From positions 37,879,434-37,943,433 of the forward strand of contig OW203764.1 in assembly GCA_934045905.1 (NCBI GenBank): a stretch of DNA of 64,000 bases, written 5' to 3'. The position numbers were made by a program, and so were the translations under genes. The notes under the pieces were generated by a model. The model saw only the letters and a program-made list of their open reading frames with translations. It did not search any database and was not told the DNA's origin. Of this stretch, positions 25,001-37,000 are shown in pieces. Each line of letters opens with the position of its first letter. The stretch's first letter is position 1. This DNA comes from Leuctra nigra. Taxonomy: Eukaryota > Arthropoda > Insecta > Plecoptera > Leuctridae.

Positions 25001-28000
25001 AGTAATCAATCATATTTTTAATGCAAACTTCCAAATTCTCTTCATCAGGTTTGTCCGCGTACAAGCTTTTTGTCACAAGATTGAAGATCAACCTGGTTTT
25101 TGTAAGTACCGGGGCACAATCTCCAATTTGCAGGTTAGATTCCTTGAGTGGTTCGACAATTGGAAACCGGTTTCTGAAAGACACTGCTATTCCACGACCT
25201 AGATGAACGTCACCTGAAATGCAGTGAGCTAAGGCCGTCGAGTCTGGCAGATCAAATATGTCCCCTGTTTCTTCACAGACTGTGCCTGGTGCAAAAACTT
25301 CAGCTAGCTTAGAACCCGAAGCTGTCTGGGTTACTGAAACTGTACCTTCTGCATAGACATCGGCATGATCGTAATCCAAAGCAGTCTGGGCAGCTGACGA
25401 AGAACTATTAGTGTCAATCCTTCCCATAGTAGTTTTCCCAGGTTTGTTTCTAAGATTCTTGCGTATCCCTGAAACTGGATTCACTGTAGGAATTGGTGCT
25501 TTTATCTGCTCAGTCTGAAGTGGGGTTATAGGTGCCCATGTGCAGACTTTACAGACCCATTTAATGCATTCCTTGGAGGAAATCACCTTAAATTCTATTT
25601 CAGAAAGATCTGAACACTTAAGGTGAAATATTGCTCCACAATGTTTGTCACACTTGATGGCCTGATCACTTTGCAGTATACGTTTTAAGCAATTAGAACA
25701 TTCCAAGGTCTGTTGCTCAGACGCCATCTTGTCCTTTTTGTCCATCTTGCCAGAAGTGGCTCCATCACGTATCACTTATTTGTGGGAATTGCCCCAAGCC
25801 TTTTTTTGTGGCGCCCAAAAACAACTAATGTCACTTGATATCATATGTTACTAGCACCCTCTAACGAAATATGAAGCAATTTAATATTGACTTTTTTCGG
25901 TCGAATTGTCTTAAAGATGGCTAATCAGCTTAGGTATACTCATTTTGTACACAAAGAATGGGCGGATGTCATGACGGCCCCCAAATTTCGATAACATCAT
26001 TCTTACTTTGACTGTAGCTTCTACTAAATCAGTAATATTTTACTTTAAAATCCAATATGTTGTATATTTTTTTTGGTAAAAATTGAAACAAAAAATTAGA
26101 AAAGGGGGCCGTCAGCCCATAACTACCTAGATATCTAATGAATATTCTCTGCAAGTTTTGTGTCATTTAGATAAACGGTTTTGTCTATATGAGATGTCTA
26201 AAGTAACGTGCATTTTACACATTTGAAAATGTCCCGGATTTTTTTGTGGTGCCCAAAAACGACTACTAATGTCATTTGATATCATATGTTACTAGCTCCC
26301 TCTAACGAAATTCGAAATATGAAGCAATTTAATATTGACTTTTTTTGGACGAAATTGCCTTAAAGATGGCTAATCAGCTTATACTTTTTAAAAAAGCGAA
26401 GCACCTTGCTAGTAACGCCAGTTGTAAACTGCTGTAAACTATAAGCAGTGCATTCAAAGAAGGTTGATTTTTTCAGGGGAAATTACTTTATTAATAATTA
26501 TGAAAAACTTAAGAATTAACAATGAAGTGTTCTCTTAACACAAAGTGAGTAAGAAAGTGAGGAATGACGTACCTCGCCTGGTCCATCCCCATGGTGAAGA
26601 CCTCGGGGAACGTGGAGCTGTTGGCCGCCATGGTGGCGAGCGCGTCTCCGCAGTAGAACATGGTCCCGAGCACCATCATCTTGCCGAGGCGCGGCTCGAT
26701 CGGCAGCTTGGCGAGGATGCGGCCCAGCGGAGTCAGCTCGTCGTTTGCGTCCAGACATTTCATCTCTACGCGATCACAAACAACAAACACATTCATTGTC
26801 ACTGAACACGGTGGATGTTGATGAATCACAAAATAAAGTATTTTCATTTGAGGAAATTAATCACTTTCAGCAGAAGCCATTGAAGTTAAGTCACTCCTTG
26901 ACTAATCAAGGGTTTTAATTAATAGATTTGCAAATTCCTCAATTTATTTTTTAATTTTACAACAATAAGACAACAGGAAAATGATAAATCCATGAATATA
27001 CAGTTTCAAATCTAATCAATAATATCTAGAGTAGATAGTATTTGCATTTTTGGGAACTGTAATTATGTATCTATTTAATTTAAATCAATAATTAAGATTT
27101 TACTTATAAAAACATGACTAATAACTGTAGATTCAATACTTATATTACAGTCACAATAAAATAGTGCAAATGTGCTCATTCGTTGAAAGGTGTCCGATTG
27201 ATTGAATTGTAAACAGTTTATGTAGCAAAGGGTTGGCTTGACCCCATTGAACGTAAAAACATGGAAGACTCCTTGCGGGCTCTCGCTACTGGGAAGAATG
27301 AATCACGACGGAATGAAGCCTGTTTCGGCAGGCAGCCGGTGCACTTGCCATTGTAGAATGTAGAGGCTGCCATGCTGAGGGGGACTTGGCGGGAGCAGAG
27401 TTAAGAGCGTGCAGTAATAACAAATCAATACTTTAGTCCAGGGCTGCCGCCACATACAAATTAATATCCTTTTAAAAAGCATGAAAAATCCGTAAAAATC
27501 CGTATGCCCATTAAAAACCTTTAAAATGATGTAAAACTCCCATATTTCAAGCACTAACTGGGCCACTTGACAGATAAGCTATTGAATTCCTCACGCAACA
27601 TGGGACATGAGAGAAGGGGGGTTGGGTTCTGGACTGACAGCTGTGGATGGAATGGTAATTTTGAATTCAGAATTATAAATATCTTTCTCCCCTTTCCAAC
27701 ACATTATTCATAATGAGCATAATAAATTTCAAAACTATAAGCACACACAAGAATAAGGGATGCAATCACAAATCAGGTCATTAACCCACGACCAGCTGCA
27801 AACAACTAACAAGTGGATGCCTCAGGAAGCGCGCGCCCCTAGACACTCGAGACATTGCTCAAGGTCGACCAGATTCCCCACCCCCCTTCCTCCCTCAACC
27901 ATTCACTCGCAACCATTTATTTGTAGTATAGCTAGCCTACTTACACAAAAGGGTGTTTTGAAACAATCTCTGCACTGAAAATTGTTGGACAGGAAACGAA

Positions 28001-31000
28001 AATATCTTGTCAAACTATACATTTTCGTAATAAATTTGAAATATTATCTCATTCAACAGAGAAAATGTGGTTCAACTATGAATCACCAGTATCCGTTAAA
28101 GAGTCAACAAATCCGTGTGTCCGTTTTTGTACTCATAAATCCGTAAAAACGGATAATATCCGTAAAAACGGCAGCCCTGCTTAGTCTTAGCCAATTAGTA
28201 GAGCCAGTTTTAAATGGTGATGCGCGAATTCGGGAATTGTTCTGATTGCACTAGGTATTTTCTTCTACTAAAATCCATTTCATTGTGTATAGAACCCAAA
28301 TCTACCATTTTTACATCGCGAAAAAAAACGAAATCCAACCCTGATTGCGATATTCAACATTTTCCGCGAAATGACCACGAAATAAAGGTTTTCTATTAAA
28401 ATAACTGCTTTTATCCCCCTAACAGGTAACATAACAACAAACGAAACCAGTTTCTTTCCATGTGCTACTCACTCAACCCCCTCCCCCTCGCCAGACACTT
28501 TGCTACCCACCCTCAAAGTGAACCAGACCAGTCGAACCAGTTGATGATGCCTCCAGGCTGCTTTGTTTTGCGCCCCCATCTGTTCAAGGTCGACCGGTTT
28601 TCCCAACCCCCCTTCCACCCTCAACGAGTCGCAACTATTCATCAATAGTCTACTTACACAGAAGGATATTTTGGAACAATTACTGCACTGAAAATTGTTG
28701 GATTGGGAAAGAAAATATCTTGTCAAACTTTACATTTTGCGTCATGAAATTTTAAATATCTCTGTATATCATCTATACAGAGAAAATGTGGGTTGGGGAA
28801 AAGACAGTACAGAGCATTAAAGGCGTCATTCTAGACAAGCCTATTTCAGTGCTAATAGTGCATGACCAATCCATTCCAATCCCTCCTCCAAAGCAGTGGC
28901 GTCGGAAGTCTATTTTCTTAGGGGGGGCACATTTTGCTTGGGATCTAGGTAGGTTAGGAACTAAATTGTAAGGGAGAACATAATTCAGTAAATGACGAGA
29001 TGTGTGGGAAACACGATTGCGAAGAGAAACAATGGGGGGTCTGGGGGGAAGGCCCCCCAGCACCATGCGGGTCCGGGGCGCATAGCGCCGGAAAAATTTA
29101 GAATTTCAGGAATGAATTTGGAGCGTTTCTACATGATTTCACACTTTTTAAACCTATCTAAATCTAAATTATATGCACTTGAAAAGTGATTAGTTTTGGA
29201 TGATATCTCCGCATTTATTCACATTCACAATAGGTCCAATTTGAAATGCATTATGAATTTCAGACATTTTTAGACATGGACATAGACATAGACATTTTAG
29301 ACATTACACATTAAAATGCCGCGCAGCGTATTTTTTAGAATTTCGAATGATTATGGTGCATTTTATTTTAATTGTAAGAAAACAAAAGTTAATCATTCAC
29401 TCATAAGGAATGTTCATATAAATAAGCCCCGCAGCGATTTACTCAAATTTTAATAGGTACTCTAGGCAGTGAATGATTTTGGTGTAAAATAAATAACAAA
29501 ATCAATTGAATTCCGTCAGAAGACTTTCACATGACAATGCCGCAAACAATGCCTAACAATGCCGCGCAGCGATTATTTTTGAAATTCAGCCCTTATCGAG
29601 TAATTTTTTAAAGATATAATGCGTTACCAGGGGGGGCAGATTGATACTCTTGCCCCCCCTTCAGACGTCTAGGGGGGGCACGTGCCCCTGCTGCCCCCCC
29701 GGTTCCGACGCCACTGCTCCAAAGTGGCATACATGTTTTGATTCAAATTATGGTTTCTGGGGGCTATTACAAACTAATTTAATATCACCACAAAATCGCG
29801 AAATCCCTCTTCCAGAAAAAACACAAAAAACGAAATTGATGATTTTAAAAACGAATTTTAAGAAATAAAATCACCATTTAAAACTGGCTCTACCAATTAG
29901 AAAATTTGAAACATTAATCTTTTCTGGATTGTGGCAATAATTGTTGTCAATAGCTAAAAATTAAGGTTTTAATTAAAATTATAGTGTTCAAGTAATAAAG
30001 TGTTAAAGTAATAAAAAATGTGCAATTGCTCATGTATTTTAGAGGTTAACCCCAGAACAACAGAGTAGTCAAGATCTGTGAGTACGTGACTACCTCACCT
30101 CGAAGCATCACCTCTGCCTCGATGACGGCATCCAGCGGCGGTGGCTCGATGGCTTTGCTCAGGAACTGACCGATGGCCCCGAGCTTCAGCAGCTTGATGG
30201 ACAGAGCGAGTTCGTGTAGCGGCGTCCTGGAATGACAACAGATCGTGAGATGAGAGGGAGGTTTATTATTCCTACAGAGACCCAGGACTCCTATTTTCGA
30301 GCTTGTACGAGCGCTCGTATCATCGAGCATGACATCAAAGTGACGTCCTTCCGAACAAAATAGCACTCAATCTGCCGCGTCAGTGTATTATTTTGTTTGG
30401 TCTGACGTCAGGCGGCCGTGAAACCGTATGCAATTTGTCTCGAACAATCTCGAAAATAGGTCCCCAGGTTTGTCACAGGAGCTGATAGAAATAAAATGTC
30501 TCGAATATAGCTTACTAGGAAAACGCTCTGGGTAACGCGTTGATCTGTCTATCGAATGTCATTAAAACTTAAAAGCCAATAATTCTTAAATTTCGTCACA
30601 GACTTGTATGAAAATCTCAAAAAATTCCAAAAACATTGGTCCAAATAGCCATGCAAAGTTTTAAGTTGATCGATTGAACCTTTATGATTGAACGTTTCGA
30701 TGTTAATTTTCAAAAATCACAGGATCTCCTTCAAAAAATATACCTGTTGAACGGTCATTATCAGTTTCATATAAGTTTAAAAGTTTCTGCTCTAACTACC
30801 TTGCCTTGAACTGAAGAGTCGAAGTCGCCGTGAATTTGACAGCCAACACGCAAAATGTCTGTAAAATGTCAATAACTTTTGGATTTAAACACAGATTAGT
30901 ATGAAAATTGTCAAAAATGCAGATAATGTTGGTCCCAACCATCATGCGAAGTTATATGTTGATCGTTCAATCGGTTCTAGTTAAAAATTTCAAAAAAATA

Positions 31001-34000
31001 CAGGTTAAAATGGTTTTAAATTTTAACCAATTGGAGGATTTAGCTGAAACTTTGTAAGATTGGGGAAAATGTTGGTCGTAATGACTTGTCAACATTTCAA
31101 ATTGATCGGACCAAACCAATCGAAATATAATTTTTTTTAAATTTGAACCAATCAGGGGATTTCAAAAAAATTAGGGTCTGCAAATCTCATATTTGGTCTA
31201 GACAATAGACATGTGTGCAAAATTTCAGCTCGATCGGATAAACGGTGCGACCTGTATACAAGCAGACAACAGACAAACAAACAACAAAAAAAACAACAAA
31301 AAAAACAGAGGTCTGTGCCGTGCCAAAAGAGCCAAAAGGAGACGCTCGCTTTGATTGCTCCATAATCTGAGCTCATTCAAATGATTTTTATTTTTATTAT
31401 CAAATGAAACGAAAAGTGGTTTTGAGCCAAATTGTGCCATTTCATACTATTTTTTTCAATAATGATGTAATTTTCACATTTTCAACAAAAATATCAATAT
31501 CACGAAAACTCTACCTACATAAATTCTACTGTCTATTAAACCAATCAAGAACTAATGTTCAAATTACCTGAACATCTCCGGAGTGGCGTGCTCCTCCAGC
31601 TTGTTGAACCTGGCGCGACTGAGCAGGCGGAAACAGACCCCCGGACGGACGCGACCGGCGCGACCCTTGCGCTGCTCCAAATTGGTGCGCGACGCCCACA
31701 CGGTTGAGTAGTTGATCATGTTGTTGTGCGACGTGAACAGCTTCATCTTGGACTTGCAGCAGTCGATCACGTAGACAACATCGTTGATCGTCACCGACAT
31801 CTCGGCAATGTTGGTCGACAAGATGATCTGTTGGTAACCACGACATCGTCAACACTTTCGGGATGTTGCTTCAAAAAAGAGGCCTGGGTATGGTAGGGCG
31901 CAGTACAGTACTTTTACAGTCTTCAAAGCATTTTTTTAGTTTTGACTAGGGCTGTGCGAGTACCCGAAATTTCGGGTTCGGTCGGGTAGTTGAAACTTGA
32001 CTCAAAAATAAAATATCAAACTCAAAAACGTTTTTTTCGGGTAGTTTGAAACTTCCGCCAAAAGTCTCCAGAACGAAGTTACACTTTTTCCCGCTAGGTT
32101 GCACTAGTCCGCGGCAAAACCCTTAGGGCCTGCGACGTGAAGTCGGTCTTCCTCGTCCGCCATTTTGAAATTGACGTTATCAAAATGTGAGTGTCACTGT
32201 CGTCCTATTTACAGTTTAATAAAAGAAAGAAGAAGATAATATACCAGGAACCAACTAGTAAAATACAAATATTTGAACAGAAACACTAGTATTATCTAGA
32301 TAAAATAAAATAAAATGAGTATGCAATATTTCGTCGATACGTTCGATCGACTTTGTCAAGCGCGACTGGACTCATTTCGTCCAGTGTAAATTAGTACAAT
32401 GTAAATTAAATGAGTATGCAATATTTCGTCGATACGTTCGATCGACTTTGTCAAGCGCGACTGGACTCATTTCATTTTATTTTATCTTGACAATACCAGT
32501 GTTTCTGTTCAAATATTTGAATTTACTAATTTACAGTTTGTTGTTGAGTTTCTATTACATCTATAAAAGTGGCAAGTGCAATGAATCGGTTTGTTGTGGA
32601 TAGTGATGAGGAGGGCGAGGTAGTTGACAATGATTTATTGCGACGTAATAGTCCAAGACCAGGTGCAATCAACGGTACCAACAACAGTACGAGGGCTTCT
32701 TTGTCTCCTAGTCCACGTCCTATCACATGTTCAGGGTATGCCAAAATAAATACTACTCTAAAGAGTTAACAATGAATTTCTTTAAATAAAAAAACCCGAA
32801 ATTACCCAATTGATACCCAACTTGAAGTTCTTCACTGTTTTATCTGAAATTTGGTAAAACCTTATAAAATGTTAGTAAGTCCCAATGACAATGAAAAATT
32901 TGAACTTTATCGGACAAACGATTCCTTTCTAGTTTTTACTTTTCAAATATAACATAGGTACTAGCTAGGTAAAAAAACTTATAAATGTGACTGTGTAGTG
33001 TGTATGCAAATGTTCAGATTGATTGGTTGGTTGTGTAAGCTGGACATTCCCAGCAAAAAAAGAATTAAAAAAGATAAAAAGAAAGAAATTGCCAAGAGTA
33101 CCGTGGTGAATCTCACTGAATGTAATAACTGCAGCTCAACTATTTGTGATTACCACCACCGCTAGTAGCTCTGCTATCGCCTGCGAATGGCCGGCCGAGT
33201 GAGTATAAGCAGGTGGAAATTTCACGCGCTGTGTGCTGTCTTATACCGGGTGGCGCAAAACATCCCCTTGTTTAGAAGGCCACTACATCGACACTATTAA
33301 AGATATGGGTTTGAAACTTGTACATATTTTAGAAAACATACCGACAAATAAGTTTCCAACATATTTATTGAATGGGAAAAATGGGAAAAATTACCGAAGT
33401 TGTTGTTGAAAAAACAGAATAAACCAGACATAATTACGTGTTTGAAGGATTTGTTAGGAGTAACGTTGTAGTTAAGCGAGCGGAGCGAGCGTCTCCACTT
33501 GAAACTTATGGCTCGAATCTCTGTTTTTTTTTTTATTTGTTTGTATCTGTGCTTTTGGCGTCTCCTGCCAAACGAAGTAATGGATCAGGCTAATTTTTTC
33601 ACGAAACTTATATTACTATACTGGTTGTGGTCAAAATGATTTTTAGCAAGTTTGCTCCTTTGGTTTCATCGGAAACTTGATTTTGGTATCGTAGCAACTA
33701 AATCTTCTACGAAATGTTCATAAAATACCTTTGGACCATGATAACTTTGTTTCTGTGTTGGTATATCAGTAGGCAGTGACATTTGTTTCACAATTATTTT
33801 GACATTGACAGGAGTTGTTATTCTTGGAAGTATTTGGTGAACATAAGGTTTTGTGGTAATCTAGCCAGGAGGTATGTTCGTTTACCCTGCCAAAAGCTAC
33901 AGCAAACTGCCACAAACTGCAGAGGAACGATCTGATTGGATGATGTGTGCTTGTGGCAGTTTGCTGTAGCTTTTGGCAGGGTAAAAGAACAGACCTTGAA

Positions 34001-37000
34001 TCTGTAGAAAAATGGCTGTGATTTTGGGAGTGACGGAAAAGTATTTTGCTTCTCTAGGATATATTGAATGCAAGGTTTTGTGGCAATCTTCCCAGTTTCT
34101 GAAGAAAATTTGACCTCTTATGTTATCCTGCAAGTGATTACTTGAGGAATTATTTGTGATTATTTGATAGATCATGGTTAGATGTGCTGCACACCGGTGC
34201 TCGCTTATCAACGCGTTACACCGAGCGTTTTCCTAGTTTTATGTATAATTATGAATTCATAAATGAACATGAAAGAAATGTTAATAAATCTATGTGAGTT
34301 TAACCTTGGTTTATTGAGTTTATGAGTGGGAATATATTTAACTTTCGTCCACTGACATAAACAGGAGTTATACCTACATTTTCTAATTCTTCACTGAAAA
34401 TACATACTCAATTTTCTTCCCTCTCCTAAATATCTATTCTTGAAACCACATATTAATAAGAATAAGATACTTTACTAAATGGAGACACCTTAAATGGCAA
34501 ATTATGATAACAACGGAAACTTCTTTGTGCAAAACACAGCTGATTTTTTATAACAGCTACCAAATTGTTTAAACTCAAACGCGTGCTTTTCGAATGCTAT
34601 TTATTATAAACTGTTGATCAACGGCTCAATTCAAATGTCTGCAACTTTCTTCTCATAACTCAAATATTTTTAAAAATTGCATGCATTAAGGTGGGATGCC
34701 TAAGTAGATTTTCTGAAAAAATTTTTTGTTGAAATTTACAATTTTTATTAATTTTTTCAACATTTCAACTATATTTTAATGTAAAAGATTCATCAAATGT
34801 CTTGTAACTTGCAACTCTCGACTTATATTGAGTTTTCAATATGATGTCTTCAGATTATGAGGAAATTTTAACACAGGAGGTATAGGAAAACTATTTAGAA
34901 TTTGGCGTCTAACTTTTAAAAAGGTACGGCTAGGTGTCAATATAAAAATCTTAATAAATACCTTTATGTCCAATACACATAATATTAGTTTTTTGAAAAA
35001 ATCTATCGGCGGAAAAGAGTTTAAATCTAATATTTACTAGCAAAATTACTGTGTTTTTTCGAGTTGCCATGTTAAAGATAGGGCTAACTCAAATTTATAA
35101 AGTGATATATCTTGGAAATTAGTTCGGCTACCCCACTTTTTCTTGCTTTTATATGGTGCACAAGGACATTATCTATTAAATAAGCATATTAATTCAGATA
35201 TCTATCGGAGACCTCTACTTGGGCATCCCCCTTAAATTATCATATGTGTTCTATAACATTCAGCGACCTATTATTGAGGGGCAGCTTTAAATGCGTAATG
35301 ATGTACCTATGGATGGAAACTTCGACAGGAATGGAGCAAAAATTCATATTGAATTTGTACCCGAGTACAGTCTGTTTTTTTACTGTATGAACTCTCAACA
35401 GAATGCGCTGATTGGTAGCTTTTCTGCTAGGCCGAGAAAGACTTCATTGTGCGCTCACCTGGCAATGACGTCTTTCTCGGCCTAACAGAGTAAGTGACGG
35501 TGGCTCCATCTGGTGAGAGTTCAAACATAGAAAACACGAACTGTAACAAATTCACTTTTCATTCTCTGTTCTCATTTCGGTTTTTGTGTCAATTAATCAA
35601 TTAATCATAAGCTAAAGAAGATTATGAAGGTGTTATATTTCACTATAGGTAGTACTGTGAAAGTTTTAATCAACCGAACCATCAAGATTTTATGACATTT
35701 TCACTGGTTTCGCCCAATTTGCCCGCATTAATAGACCATGAGCCAGCCGTAGTGGACCCTCCCCCCCCCCCCTGCTCCATGAGGTCTGAAAGTGGTTTTG
35801 GGTACCTCAAGATACGCACATAACACTTTCACTTGTTTGACATCTGCCCGGTGGTGGAACAACCCCCCAGGGCCCTCATTCACGTACATTGTCCTTATCC
35901 TTGCCTACCCCGGGGTAGCCTACCACTTGCTTACCACCTCGGGGTAGCGAATGACACATTCGTATTCACGAAGCAGTGGTATCTTGGTGGTAGGTCACTG
36001 CCTACTTGAAATTTGTATAGTGTAAATAGAACGTACATTTTAAGTAGGCCGTGCTTTTTTTCACCAATCAGATTCGAATATCATTTTCCGCGCGCGTGCA
36101 TTTGTCTTTATTAAAAATAGTGACAGTCCAATACAAACGATAAACTATACAAATACGGAACAAAATGTGTTAGTTCAAGAAAATCTGGTGCAACAAAAGT
36201 TGTCTGTGGTGAATTCAGTGCTAACCTAACTCTCCAACATAAAAATATGAAGTTTATTACTTATATCTAGTGTTTAAGAAAATGTTTTGGAGGTTATATG
36301 GTCCATGGATTGACTTACTAGAACCAATAATACTATCCGATATTGTGTGGAATGATTAAATAAACATGAACTAACATAGAAAACATAACTCAAAAACAAA
36401 TTAGATACAATAAACACACAACACAGCTGATCAGATGACGACGCGAAGGAATTACTTCAAACAGTTGTTTTGACAGTCATGTCAAGTTCAAAAATGGCCG
36501 CCAATAAGTTACCACCAACTTCAAACTTGGTTACCACGGCTTACCCCTGCCTCGAGGTAGGGGTAGACTCTACCCCGGGGTAAGACATGATAACTTCTTC
36601 GTGAATACCGATACCACCACCTACCGGTCTACCACGCCTTACCACCAGCTATCATGGCTTACCCCATGTACGTGAATGAGGGCCCAGGGGGCGCAAAGGG
36701 TGATTTTTGGGGTATTTTGTCACACGTTTGATTTTTTTGTGGGCTAACGGGACACGATAATTACAATCAATTTGCATATTTGTATGTAGGTTGACATAAG
36801 TAATTTTATCCATATTTGTTTGTAAAGGCAATACACTTAGATCAAAATTTTTGATTTTTTGGAAGTCGGGGGGGAATTACCCAAAAATGTTTTTTTGTTA
36901 TTCAATCGATTCGTATTTAAAAGTTGTTCATGAATGTATTCCATCAATATTGCAAAATTTTATGTTTACAACCTGTTTAAACGGGGTTAAGTGTCTCTTA

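Larger units (their letters stand above)
21544..26380 (-). mobile_element. Near-intact CR1-like LINE with PHD-macrodomain ORF1
   Basis: On the minus strand it comprises a 5' region (25793-26375 holds a partly duplicated ~435-bp unit that may be its promoter), ORF1 (25775-24396), ORF2 (24462-21574) and a very short 3' UTR before the adjoining LINE at about 21543. Both ORFs are fully open, implying a young and possibly competent copy. It is in the same orientation as mle, in the 8.5-kb intron 18033-26572. No TSD was resolved. Confidence 0.85.

Noticed and set aside
24396..25775. Viral origin of the macrodomain
   Set aside because: The catalytic Lys/Asp layout and the IGCxxDRLxW block fit the cellular TARG1/OARD1 type, and the gene is in phase with a LINE ORF2.
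18967..25775. Host genes for the PHD-macro protein and RT proteins
   Set aside because: ORF order, overlap, APE endonuclease and RT show that they are LINE ORFs inside an mle intron.
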